A stretch of DNA of 29,081 nt. Origin: JANRIZ01 sp033764445. GTDB taxonomy: Bacteria > Verrucomicrobiota > Verrucomicrobiia > JAWXBN01. Of the stretch, positions 7,643-14,600 are shown in pieces. The notes below the pieces were generated by a model, which was not told where the DNA came from, ran no database searches, and was given only the letters and a program-made list of their open reading frames with translations. Location: the NCBI GenBank assembly GCA_033764445.1, contig JANRIZ010000127.1:1-29081 (forward strand), given 5' to 3'. The stretch's first letter is position 1; every line of letters begins with the position of its first letter. Made by a program: the position numbers and the translations under genes.

Positions 7643-8099
7643 AGATTAACTCCATTGGGCTGATGATCCGCACGGGGCCGTACCCGTGCATGAGGTTGAC
7701 GGCGTTGAAACCGGCTTCCCGGTGAACGTTGACCAAGTGCTTGAAATTCCAACTGACAAGATAATCGATTTTGGCGGCGGAGCAAACGGCGACATGGCTG
7801 GAGTCCTCGGCGTATTTGGCAGGGACGACTTTGGCTTTCATGTAGGCCTGTGCCAGTTGATCCATTTCGGGGGTGTATTCGAGAATGTCTGCCAGATCGG
7901 TGAATGTTTGGGTGAAGAGTTGACGGACGTCAGGAGGGGCTTTTTGAAGCTCTTTCAAGACGGGATCGGAACTCAGAAAGTGATAACGGCCATGGGAAGC
8001 GAGTTTCCAGAGTTCGCGTGTGGCGACCGAAAACTGGGCGTCGAAGTAACCACCGATGACGGAAGTATCGAGGTAGAGAGTCGAGACTTTCATGGTCAT
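7632..8099 (-). CDS. PIN-domain protein, probable type II toxin
   Basis: This 155-residue PIN-domain protein is a predicted metal-dependent ribonuclease. The N-terminal strand carries the first acid (LYLDTSVIGGYFD), KELQKAP holds the conserved middle Glu, and AEDSSHVAVCSAAKIDYLVSW holds the third acid in the usual helix. The following WNFKHL has Asn where classical VapC toxins have the fourth Asp, as is usual for the subfamily with a [ST]WNxxH motif. It overlaps the upstream HTH gene by 4 nt (ATGA) and the downstream 60-residue gene by 11 nt, so the three form one operon. The HTH protein is the likely antitoxin or repressor. The start is ATG at 8099; a second Met two codons later is equally possible. 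Confidence 0.85.
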   Translation of the reverse strand: MTMKVSTLYLDTSVIGGYFDAQFSVATRELWKLASHGRYHFLSSDPVLKELQKAPPDVRQLFTQTFTDLADILEYTPEMDQLAQAYMKAKVVPAKYAEDSSHVAVCSAAKIDYLVSWNFKHLVNVHREAGFNAVNLMHGYGPVRIISPMELIYGP

Positions 8100-8452
8100 G
8101 CGGCCTTGTTGGACTGCTGGGAAACAAAAGCTTCGAGGACATCGGCGACTTTTTCCTGTTGTCGGCGGGGCAATTTGCTGGCCGCCTCAAAAATCTTCTG
8201 CAACCGGCCTTTGGCGACAGACTTTTTGGGTTTGCTTTCAACTTTTAAGAATTCATCGACGGAAACCCCCAATGCCTTTGCGAGTTTGGGAAGCACCTCA
8301 CCACGGGGGGCTGTGCCACTGACTTCCCAGAAACCAATGTTTGAATGATGGACCCCCACAAGGTGGGCAAGCTGGGCTTGCGACAAACCAGCGGCTTCAC
8401 GGAGTGATGCGATATGTTGGTCCAAAGGTGGGCGATGGGCTTTCGGTTTCAT
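8096..8452 (-). CDS. XRE-family HTH regulator/antitoxin of the PIN operon
   Basis: This 118-residue protein has an XRE-type helix-turn-helix (LREAAGLSQAQLAHLVGV, then SNIGFWEVSGTAPRGEVLPKLAKALGVSVDEFL) and a basic helical C-terminus (RLQKIFEAASKLPRRQQEKVADVLEAFVSQQ). In such proteins the C-terminal part often binds the toxin. I place the start at 8452, although the frame is open further upstream. A perfect TATAAT box (8464-8459 on this strand) ends six bases before this ATG, which would put the transcription start on or next to the start codon, so a leaderless mRNA is likely. An ACAGG-GGT-CCTGT palindrome sits over the -35 region and is a candidate operator. It overlaps the PIN gene by ATGA. 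Confidence 0.85.
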   Translation of the reverse strand: MKPKAHRPPLDQHIASLREAAGLSQAQLAHLVGVHHSNIGFWEVSGTAPRGEVLPKLAKALGVSVDEFLKVESKPKKSVAKGRLQKIFEAASKLPRRQQEKVADVLEAFVSQQSNKAA

Positions 8453-8458
8453 GGCCCC

Positions 8459-8494
8459 ATTATAGAGCATGCTTTCAGTTAACAGGGGTCCTGT
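8459..8494 (-). promoter_or_regulatory. Promoter and candidate operator of the HTH-PIN operon
   Basis: A consensus -10 box TATAAT occupies 8464-8459 on the minus strand. A perfect 5-bp inverted repeat with a 3-nt centre (ACAGG GGT CCTGT, 8482-8494) covers where the -35 would be; the -35 hexamer itself (CCCTGT) is poor. Autoregulation by the HTH product would fit. Confidence 0.5.
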
Positions 8495-8612
8495 CATAAA
8501 TTGTTTTTGCATAATGCCTATTATACTGGTTATTAGCGGGCATGTCACCTACTATAGCAAAATCATCAATTTCCGGCTTGACCGCCTTTTCAAAACTCAG
8601 CGGGAGGGGTTT

Positions 8613-9063
8613 ATGAGCCGGATTGCTGAAGAGATGCTGGAGCGGATCAAGCGGGAGGTGCCGGTGGCCGATCTGGTGTGGGAGCGTGGTCTTTCCGATC
8701 ACCGACCGGGTCGGGGATGGGGTCGTGCAGCTTTACGGCCGCAAGATCACCGAAGGGTTGAGGAAAGGCACCCCGAAGCATTTGTACCTTGAGCAGCCCA
8801 AGCGCGGCGTCTGGAACACGCAGAGCGTGATTTCTCATGGGGAGTTGATTCTTTGCGAGAGTATTATTGACGCATTGACGTTCTGGTGTGCGGGGTTTCG
8901 GAACGTGACCTGCACCTTTGGCGCAGGGAGCATGAACGAAGACCTGTGGGCCTTGATCCACGACAAGCGGCCGCGGTGGTTCAACGGCGCTCGGTGTCCC
9001 GATGTCTGCTCGGCCCGGCTTGGCTGTGCCGTATCCGCCCAACTTTTGCATGGTGGAAGTTGA
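8613..9063 (+). pseudogene. CHC2/toprim DNA primase-like gene, internally deleted and frameshifted
   Basis: A good ribosome binding site (GGGAGGGG, 8602-8609) precedes an ATG at 8613, and the first codons (MSRIAEEMLERIKREVPVAD) resemble the start of plasmid- or transposon-borne CHC2 zinc-finger primases. At about 8685 the sequence jumps to a different frame and reads VVFPITDRVGDGVVQLYGRK, then HGELILCESIIDALTFWCAG, which are the toprim-region motifs of the same family (the ILCE Glu is the toprim catalytic residue). The zinc-finger module that should lie between is missing. After DKRPRW near 8980 family resemblance stops again. This is a remnant of a primase with at least two deletions, evidence that a mobile element once sat here between the toxin modules. 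Confidence 0.75.
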
Positions 9064-9111
9064 CAAAAGCATCCAAATGGTCAATATTTATGCTATGAGC
9101 CGTTTGACCAT
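9060..9111 (+). promoter_or_regulatory. Promoter and operator-like inverted repeat of the YoeB module
   Basis: A consensus -35 TTGACA (9060-9065) is followed at 17-19 bp by an AT-rich -10 candidate (AATATTTA, 9083-9090). A perfect 8-bp inverted repeat, ATGGTCAA (9077-9084) and TTGACCAT (9104-9111), straddles the -10 region and the antitoxin start codon at 9095. Such placement suits autorepression by the antitoxin-toxin complex. Confidence 0.55.
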
Positions 9112-9352
9112 CGAAATTGATCCAGAGCAGCACAGGAAAATCAAAACCTTGGCGACTTTCGCCGGGATGACATTGAAGGAATATATTTTGGAACGAGCCC
9201 TGGCACCGCAGTCTCCAAAAGACGGCACAACTCAAGAGCTTCTGGGTTCTCCGAGGAATGCGGCTCGTTTACGTGAGGCTCTGGCCAGTCCAGAGGACAC
9301 ACATCGTGTCTTTGAAACCATTGAAGAACTCGAAGATGCGCTTGGAATTTAA
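9095..9352 (+). CDS. Antitoxin of the YoeB module, ribbon-helix-helix-like
   Basis: This 85-residue protein begins at the ATG at 9095; the open frame further upstream is leftover primase DNA. The N-terminus (MSRLTIEIDPEQHRKIKTLA, then GMTLKEYILERAL) has the strand-helix-helix pattern of ribbon-helix-helix DNA-binding antitoxins. The C-terminus (SPRNAARLREALA, then FETIEELEDALGI) resembles the toxin-wrapping tail of YefM/RelB-type antitoxins. Usual YoeB partners have a Phd/YefM-type N-terminus, so this looks like a fold swap with the toxin-binding part kept. It overlaps the toxin gene by 17 nt, so the two are translationally coupled. The operator-like repeat at 9077-9111 spans its start codon. 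Confidence 0.85.
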   Translation: MSRLTIEIDPEQHRKIKTLATFAGMTLKEYILERALAPQSPKDGTTQELLGSPRNAARLREALASPEDTHRVFETIEELEDALGI

Positions 9353-9596
9353 GCCCCAAGCTTTTGAGGATATCCAATACTGGGTTCGGGAAAACCCAAA
9401 GATGGCAAAACGTCTGTTGCGGTTGATTGAGGAAACGCAGCGCAATCCTTTGGGCGGAATCGGCAGACCGGAGCCGTTGAAAGGGGAATTGGCAGGCTGG
9501 TGGTCCAAGCGGATTGATCAAGAGCACCGGCTCATTTATTGCGTCGAGGAGGATCGGTTGATTATTGCTCAAGCCAGAGGGCACTATGATGATTGA
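9336..9596 (+). CDS. yoeB: YoeB/Txe-family mRNA interferase toxin
   Basis: This 86-residue toxin of the RelE superfamily cleaves mRNA at the ribosome. The family pattern is nearly complete: FEDIQYWVRENPKMAKRLLR, RNPLGGIGRPEPLKG, WWSKRIDQEHRLIY and RGHY. The residues equivalent to the E. coli catalytic trio fall at the same numbers, E46, R65 and H83, so the toxin is predicted to be active. The start at 9336 lies inside the end of the antitoxin gene, the usual coupled order. The gene is followed by about 280 bp of non-coding DNA with no clear terminator. Confidence 0.93.
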   Translation: MRLEFKPQAFEDIQYWVRENPKMAKRLLRLIEETQRNPLGGIGRPEPLKGELAGWWSKRIDQEHRLIYCVEEDRLIIAQARGHYDD

Positions 9597-9638
9597 CCCT
9601 CGGTGGTTTCGGGTGATCGGCTTCCTTCCACTACCTGG

Positions 9639-9667
9639 CCCGTGAAATGTGGCAACCAATGGAGAGC
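9639..9667 (+). repeat. Direct repeat, left copy
   Basis: A 29-bp sequence (CCCGTGAAATGTGGCAACCA...) recurs in the same orientation at 10550-10578 with 26 of 29 bases identical. The two copies bracket the HigBA-like module. No gene is supported in the rest of 9597-9872; the longer open frames there are unlike any protein I know. Confidence 0.6.
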
Positions 9668-9872
9668 CGCATACCATTTTGAACCCCACGCGCCAACCAA
9701 TGGCATTGGCCGTGCCAACTCCGAAGTATCGCGAGCAGGCCCATTTGGGAATGAACGGAACAACCAGGTGTTTCGCCCCGCAGGAAATGGGACTCCCAGA
9801 GTCGCTATCGGGATATTTGATATTACTGTTCTGTCAACCGTTTCATCCCCATCCATCGTGGGCTCAAGAAGA

Positions 9873-10169
9873 TCAAGCCGCCTTTTTCAATTTTCCCGCA
9901 TGGAATCGGATTCCCAGAGCCCTGACAACCTTCAGGATGGTGCCGAATTCCGGGTTTCCATGTGGGGACAGGGCCTTGTAAAGGCTTTCCCGCCGCAGAC
10001 CCGTATCCCGTGCGATTTGCGCCATTCCACGCGCTTTGGCAATCGTGCCCAATGCCTGGATGATCAATGACGGTTCCCCGTCATCCAACGCGGCCTCAAG
10101 ATAGGCCGCCATTTGCTTTTCGGAAATCAAATATTCAGCGCCATCGTAATGTTTGACTTTGGTTTTCAT
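9873..10169 (-). CDS. HigA-like addiction-module antidote
   Basis: This 98-residue protein belongs to the family of putative addiction-module antidote proteins with an XRE-like helix-turn-helix. Visible motifs are YDGAEYLISEKQMAAYLEAAL at the N-terminus, then LGTIAKARGMAQIARDTGL, RRESLYKALSPHGNPEF and ILKVVRALGI. The start at 10169 is set by a GGGAGG box that lies inside the last codons of the toxin gene; a Met six codons earlier would lack this spacing. The toxin gene ends one base before this ATG, the toxin-first order of higBA-type modules. The antidote is intact although its toxin is broken, which is the expected survivor of decay. The C-terminus is short and basic (GKLKKAA). Confidence 0.9.
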   Translation of the reverse strand: MKTKVKHYDGAEYLISEKQMAAYLEAALDDGEPSLIIQALGTIAKARGMAQIARDTGLRRESLYKALSPHGNPEFGTILKVVRALGIRFHAGKLKKAA

Positions 10170-10170
10170 G

Positions 10171-10473
10171 TTAGTCCTCCCATTCAAGGTTGAGCATCAT
10201 TTTTCTTGCCTTTGCAATATCCCTGGATTGAGAACCTTTGTCCCCTCCGATGAGCAGCAGAAGAACCGTGCCGCCCTTTTGCGTGTAATAAATTCTGTAT
10301 CCCGGACCCGCATGAATTCTCACCTCATGCAACGAGCCACCCAGTGGCTTTGTGTCACCCGACAGTCCGAGCTTCATCCGGTCAATGCGAACCAGGATTT
10401 TGGCGAGCCCCAGATGATCCCTTAATCCGTCCAGCTACCGGGAAAAGGCTTCAGTCTGTTTGATGACGATCAT
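10171..10473 (-). pseudogene. HigB/RelE-like addiction-module toxin with amber codon at position 13
   Basis: Read from the ATG at 10473 the frame gives MIVIKQTEAFSR, then TAG (10437-10435), then LDGLRDHLGLAKILVRIDRM and on to HEVRIHAGPGYRIYYTQKGG, IGGDKGSQSRDIAKARKM. This is the whole length (about 100 residues) of the RelE-superfamily killer proteins that pair with the antidote downstream. The family usually has Trp where the stop lies (F-x-x-W-L-x-x-L), so one base change TGG to TAG explains it. Everything after the stop is in frame and well conserved. The remaining open part could only start at the Met at 10377, which lacks the first helices. Either the toxin was inactivated recently, or the base is a sequencing error, or amber is read through. 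Confidence 0.85.
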
Positions 10474-10490
10474 GCTGACAATGTAATAGT

Positions 10491-10506
10491 GTGTCCCATG
10501 GGATAC
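10491..10506. promoter_or_regulatory. Palindrome upstream of the HigBA-like module, candidate operator
   Basis: GTGTCCCATGGGATAC is a 16-bp palindrome with one mismatched pair and a perfect 10-bp core (TCCCATGGGA). It lies 18 bp upstream of the toxin ATG on the minus strand, where an antidote-binding operator would be expected. No clear -35/-10 pair could be fixed. Confidence 0.35.
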
Positions 10507-10549
10507 AATACAAATTTCACCCGCGCCATCCAAAGGATCGATGCCCGGA

Positions 10550-10578
10550 CCCGCGAAATGTGGCAGCCAATGGCGAGC
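10550..10578 (+). repeat. Direct repeat, right copy
   Basis: CCCGCGAAATGTGGCAGCCA... matches the copy at 9639-9667 at 26 of 29 positions and lies on the other side of the HigBA-like module. The surrounding 10474-10848 stretch carries no supported gene; it holds this repeat, the operator-like palindrome at 10491 and the paired palindromes at 10697-10748. Confidence 0.6.
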
Positions 10579-10696
10579 TGGATGCGTGCATGCCCAATCG
10601 TGAATAAAATTCCAAATCAAGCTTCTTGCTGCTTACGGCCCGGATATATCGGGGTCAGCTTTCGATATCAATTCTGACGTTTCAATGCACAGCCTG

Positions 10697-10748
10697 TCCC
10701 GATGGCGTGAGCGTATCGGGAGGCCACATTCCCGATGCCGCATCGGGA
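10697..10748. repeat. Tandem CCCGAT palindromes (REP/BIME-like)
   Basis: Two hairpin-forming palindromes share the same arm sequence. TCCCGAT (10697-10703) pairs with ATCGGGA (10715-10721), and TCCCGATGC (10730-10738) pairs perfectly with GCATCGGGA (10740-10748) around one base. They sit ~100 bp beyond the 3' end of rarA, where REP-type elements often occur and may protect or end the transcript. No T-run follows on either strand. Confidence 0.6.
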
Positions 10749-10848
10749 CTCAAAGCCCCGGCATTTCCCGGACACAGTGAGAAACGCGACTTGTTCGGGC
10801 AATTTGCGGTCATGCAGGGGCGCCCCCTCATCAGGCACGGGAGGGGTG

Positions 10849-12195
10849 TCAGGCGGGTTTTTTTCGGGATTCCTCGCGGCGCTGTTTGAAGACCTCAAGA
10901 CGCTTTTTGATCTTGTCCTCGTATCCCAGACCGGTGGGTTTGTAAAACTCCTTCACAATCTCCATGTAGTCCTGGGGCACATATCCATCCTCAAAGTCGT
11001 GGGCGTATTTGTATCCGACCCCGGCCCCCAGGGATTTTGCCCCCTTGTAGTGTCCGTCCCGCAGATGTTGCGGCACCTTCTGGCTGCGTCCCTCCCTCAG
11101 CTCCGCAATGGCGGCGTCCACGGCCACATAGGCGGCATTGCTTTTGGGGGCCGTGGCAATGTAAACGACCGCGACGGCCAGGGGAATCCGGGCCTCGGGC
11201 ATGCCCACAAACTCCACCGCCTGCTGGGCGGCGGCGGCCACCAGCATCGCCTGCGGGTCGGCCATGCCCACATCCTCCGCCGCACAGATGACGATCCGGC
11301 GCGCGATGAAGCGCAGGTCCTCCCCGGCGGTGAGCATCTTGGCCAGCCAGTAGAGGGCGGCATCGGGGTCGCTGCCGCGCATGCTTTTGATGAAGGCGGA
11401 AATCGTGTCGTAGTGTTCGTCCTCATCCGCGTCATAAACCGCGGCGGTTTTCTGGATGGATTCCGTGGCCACCGCGAGGGTCAGGTGAATGTGTCCCGAG
11501 GCATCGGGCGGGGAGGTCAGGACACCGACCTCCAGGGCATTGAGCGCTTTCCGGGCGTCGCCGTCACAGACCCGGGCCAAGTGCTGCAGGGCCTCCTCCT
11601 CGGCTTCCACCGCGTGATGGGCCAGTCCGCGGGGGTCGGTGAGACTGCGGCGGAGCAGTGCGGCGATGTCGGTTTCAGAAAGCGGTTTGAGTTCAAAAAC
11701 CTGGGAGCGGCTGACCAGCGGGGGATTGACGTAGAAATGCGGATTGTGTGTGGTGGCACCGATCAGACACAACGTGCCCTCCTCGACCTCCGGGAGCAGC
11801 ACATCCTGCTGTGCCTTGTTGAACCGGTGGATTTCATCGATGAAAAGGACCGTTTTGTGTCCCGTGGCGGATTTGCGGTTCTGGGCCGCGGAAATGATCC
11901 TGCGGACCTCGGCGGTGCCGGACTCGACGGCATTGAGGGTTTCAAACCGCGAGCGGGTGGTGGTGGCAATGATCCGGGCCAATGACGTTTTCCCCGTGCC
12001 GGGGGGGCCAAACAGGAGGATCGATGAAATGCGGTCCGCCTCGATGGCCCGTCTCAGGAGCCGACCTTCACCGATGATGTGCGACTGGCCCGCGTACTCA
12101 CCGAGCGTACGGGGCCTCATCCGGGATGCCAGGGGTTTCTGGAAATCCACCGGCTCCGGTCCGGACGGTTCGGGCTCGAAGAGATCGGAGGCCAT
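10849..12195 (-). CDS. rarA: Replication-associated recombination protein A (RarA/MgsA), AAA+ ATPase
   Basis: This 448-residue AAA+ ATPase acts at stalled replication forks and is related to clamp-loader subunits. Visible motifs are the N-terminal RPRTLGEYAGQSHIIG, Walker A GPPGTGKT (63-70), Walker B VLFIDEIHRF (116-125), sensor-1 GATTHNPHF (146-154) and the Ser-Arg finger region VSRSQVF. The C-terminal MgsA domain carries IKSMRGSDPDAALYWLAKML and AAEDVGMADPQAM. Length is typical. It starts 34 bp after the hpf stop on the same strand, so the two genes probably share a transcript. The base composition here is clearly more GC-rich than in the island before it, marking return to core genome. Confidence 0.96.
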   Translation of the reverse strand: MASDLFEPEPSGPEPVDFQKPLASRMRPRTLGEYAGQSHIIGEGRLLRRAIEADRISSILLFGPPGTGKTSLARIIATTTRSRFETLNAVESGTAEVRRIISAAQNRKSATGHKTVLFIDEIHRFNKAQQDVLLPEVEEGTLCLIGATTHNPHFYVNPPLVSRSQVFELKPLSETDIAALLRRSLTDPRGLAHHAVEAEEEALQHLARVCDGDARKALNALEVGVLTSPPDASGHIHLTLAVATESIQKTAAVYDADEDEHYDTISAFIKSMRGSDPDAALYWLAKMLTAGEDLRFIARRIVICAAEDVGMADPQAMLVAAAAQQAVEFVGMPEARIPLAVAVVYIATAPKSNAAYVAVDAAIAELREGRSQKVPQHLRDGHYKGAKSLGAGVGYKYAHDFEDGYVPQDYMEIVKEFYKPTGLGYEDKIKKRLEVFKQRREESRKKPA

Positions 12196-12228
12196 GGGGG
12201 AGGGACCGGCGGGGACTGACCGGGGCGG

Positions 12229-12597
12229 TTAGACGCCCAACAAACCGCGTCCGGTGGACTTCGCCTTTTCGCGGGTGCGTCGGGCGACATGTTTGTTGTG
12301 TTCCTGCCGTTTGGTTTTGCGTTTGCGCAGTTGTTGAAGGATGATATCCGTCGCCGCATCGACCACGGCATAAAGATCGCGGCCGCTGGCTTCCCCGTGA
12401 AGGTCGGGGCCGGGAAGGGCGACATGGATTTTGGCGACAAAGGGGAGTTTGGCCCCGTGGGTTTGATCGTGCCAAAGGACGGCGTGGATGCCGATGATGT
12501 CCGGGGTGATGTCCTCGAAGTGGGAGAACCGGTCCGCCACGTAGGAGTGAATGGCGGAGGTGAGGGTCAGATGACGGGGGGTGATGTGGATGTGCAT
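12229..12597 (-). CDS. hpf: Ribosome hibernation-promoting factor (HPF/RaiA family)
   Basis: This 122-residue protein is of the ribosome-associated HPF/YfiA family, which silences ribosomes in stationary phase. The N-terminus (MHIHITPRHLTLTSAIHSYV) and the helix-strand pattern with FEDI, VLWHD, FVAKIHVALPG and DLYAVVDAATDIILQQLRK are characteristic, followed by a Lys/Arg-rich helix. It lacks the long C-terminal dimerisation domain, so it is a short-type factor with a basic tail (KRKTKRQEHNKHVARR). I start it at the Met at 12597; the frame continues upstream only from a TTG without family similarity. It is the first gene before rarA and is divergent from the LplT-PlsC gene. Confidence 0.92.
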   Translation of the reverse strand: MHIHITPRHLTLTSAIHSYVADRFSHFEDITPDIIGIHAVLWHDQTHGAKLPFVAKIHVALPGPDLHGEASGRDLYAVVDAATDIILQQLRKRKTKRQEHNKHVARRTREKAKSTGRGLLGV

Positions 12598-12729
12598 GAG
12601 GTTTGTTTTCCTGCCCGAACCTAGCAACGGTCCGCGGAGAGTGCAAATGCAAGTTTTTGGCGGGGATTGGCCCGGCTTTTTTTTTGCTTCTGACTCCCGT
12701 GGTTTTTCTGTTCAATCGGTGGTTTCACC

Positions 12730-14577
12730 GTGAACCGATCACAACTTTCCTTCCTGAATGTGGCCTGGCTCCAGGCCCAGATTGTCCTCAATGACAATTG
12801 TCTCAAACTGCTGTTGATCGGTCTTTCGGTGATGGTGGTCAGCAGTGATGTCGCGGATAATTACAAGACCGTCGTGGCCCTGCTGACGATCCTGCCCTTT
12901 GTGGTCTTTTCCCCGCTGGCCGGCTGGTGGTCGGACCGGTTCCCGAAATACCGCATCATCCAGTGCGTGATGGTCGGTCAGATGCTGGTCATGGTCCTCA
13001 TGGGATTGGGCATCTACAGCCGGCATCTGGTCTTTTGTGTGGTGGGTTTTGCGCTGCTCTCAACCCTCTGTGCCTTCATTTCCCCGGCCAAGCTCGGGAT
13101 CATCAAGGAGTATGTCGGCTCGGAAAAACTCGGGTTTGCCGCGGGGCTGGTGGAGATGCTGACCGTCGGGGGCATTCTGGCCGGAGGCTATTTCGGCGGA
13201 CTTCTGTTTGAATTTTTCACCGGCTTTTTTCACAACCAGCCCTGGGAAGGCGCCCTGGCCTGTGTGGCGGTCTTTTCCGCGGTCAGCGGGGTGGCGGCGG
13301 TCATGTCCTTTCTTCTGGAGCCGACCACGGCACACGACCCAAAACCCTACCGTCACTCGCTTTTCTGGGAACATTTTGACCAGCTCAAAAACCTCTGGCG
13401 TCAGAGACAACTGCGCAATTCGAGCCTGGGGATCGCCTATTTTTATTCCGTTGGCGGGGTGATTTTCCTTCTGCTGGTGGATGTCGGGGCGGCCCTGTAC
13501 CCCGGGCAGGCCGCGGCGGCGGCGGTGACGGGGCAGATGCTGGCCTTTGTCGGGGCCGGGGTGGTGGTGGGCACTTTGCTCTCCTCGGTCATGTCCCGGG
13601 GCCGGATTGAAATGGGGCTGGTCCCGGTCGGGTGCCTGGGGATGATGGTCGCCTACGGGGCGGCGGCCCTGCTGGAACATTCCCAGTTCCTGTTTTATCT
13701 GATTCTGTTTTTTGGCGGTATCAGCAGCGGCATCTACCTGGTGCCGCTCAATGCCCATCTGCAGGACCGGGTCCAGCCCGGTCAACGCGGCACGATCATG
13801 GCCGGGATGAATCTTCTGACCAATCTGGCGGGGGTCGGGGCCATTCTGTTGTACAACTTTTCAAAGAAGATTTTCCAGATTTCCCCGGAAGGCTATTTTC
13901 TGATCCTGATGACCTGTACCGGCGTGACCACCCTGCTGCTGCTGCTGTGGCAGGCGGACAGTCTGCTGCGGCTGATCAGCATCTCGGTGGCCCGGGGGTG
14001 GTACCGCGTCCGTGTCCACGACCAGCGTCAACTGCCGTGGGACCGCGGGGTGTTGCTTCTGTGCAACCACACCAGTTACATCGACACCATCATTCTCCAG
14101 CTGGCCTGTCCGCGCACGGTCCGCTTTGTCATCAGCCGGGAGATATTCCTCAATCCATTCCTGAACTGGTTCTACCGTCTGATGCGGGCCATTCCCGTCG
14201 ATTCCACCCGGGCCAAGGAGGGGATTCGTGAGGCGGTGCGTCACCTGCAGGAGGGCGAGGTCCTGTGCCTGTTTCCGGAGGGCACCATCACCCGTGACGG
14301 GAATCTGCTGCCGTTTCAGCCGGGATACGAGACCATTGCCCGTCATGCGGGTTGTGCCGTGCAACCGGTGCTGATTCACGGGTTGTGGGGATCGATCTAT
14401 TCGTGGAAGGGCGGACGGTATTTTTTCAAAAAACCCGAGGGATGGTGGCGCCGGGTCGAGGTGGTTTTTGGCCGACCCCTTGAGGCGCCGGAAGCCGGAC
14501 CGGAGGAAATGAAGCAGGCGTTTCAGGTCCTGAGAATCCGTGCGGAAGAGTTGCTTGAACAGAGACGGGAGGACTGA
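12730..14577 (+). CDS. LplT-like MFS transporter fused to a PlsC-type acyltransferase
   Basis: This 615-residue fusion has an N-terminal ~410 residues forming a 12-helix MFS domain like the lysophospholipid flippase LplT (start NVAWLQAQIVLNDNCLKLL, then PLAGWWSDRFPKYRII in loop 2-3). The C-terminal ~200 residues are a glycerolipid acyltransferase with NHTSYID (HX4D, near 445-451) and FPEGTITRDG (near 514-523). Together they would import lysophospholipid and re-acylate it at the inner membrane. In E. coli these roles belong to LplT and Aas, and many bacteria carry an LplT-PlsC-acyl-ACP synthetase triple fusion. Here the AMP-forming synthetase is absent and the protein ends cleanly, so the acyl donor must come from elsewhere. 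The start is GTG at 12730. Divergent from hpf. Confidence 0.93.
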   Translation: MNRSQLSFLNVAWLQAQIVLNDNCLKLLLIGLSVMVVSSDVADNYKTVVALLTILPFVVFSPLAGWWSDRFPKYRIIQCVMVGQMLVMVLMGLGIYSRHLVFCVVGFALLSTLCAFISPAKLGIIKEYVGSEKLGFAAGLVEMLTVGGILAGGYFGGLLFEFFTGFFHNQPWEGALACVAVFSAVSGVAAVMSFLLEPTTAHDPKPYRHSLFWEHFDQLKNLWRQRQLRNSSLGIAYFYSVGGVIFLLLVDVGAALYPGQAAAAAVTGQMLAFVGAGVVVGTLLSSVMSRGRIEMGLVPVGCLGMMVAYGAAALLEHSQFLFYLILFFGGISSGIYLVPLNAHLQDRVQPGQRGTIMAGMNLLTNLAGVGAILLYNFSKKIFQISPEGYFLILMTCTGVTTLLLLLWQADSLLRLISISVARGWYRVRVHDQRQLPWDRGVLLLCNHTSYIDTIILQLACPRTVRFVISREIFLNPFLNWFYRLMRAIPVDSTRAKEGIREAVRHLQEGEVLCLFPEGTITRDGNLLPFQPGYETIARHAGCAVQPVLIHGLWGSIYSWKGGRYFFKKPEGWWRRVEVVFGRPLEAPEAGPEEMKQAFQVLRIRAEELLEQRRED

Positions 14578-14600
14578 CCTTTTCGATGCGGACAATTGCA

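Noticed and set aside
9603..10070. Plus-strand open frames over the region left of and across the HigA-like gene
   Set aside because: They cross a direct repeat and the antidote gene in antisense, show no domain and lack a ribosome binding site.
10735..11985. Long plus-strand open frame (416 codons) opposite rarA
   Set aside because: It is Gly/Val/Arg-rich antisense of a well-conserved gene; long shadow frames are expected in GC-rich DNA and it matches no family.
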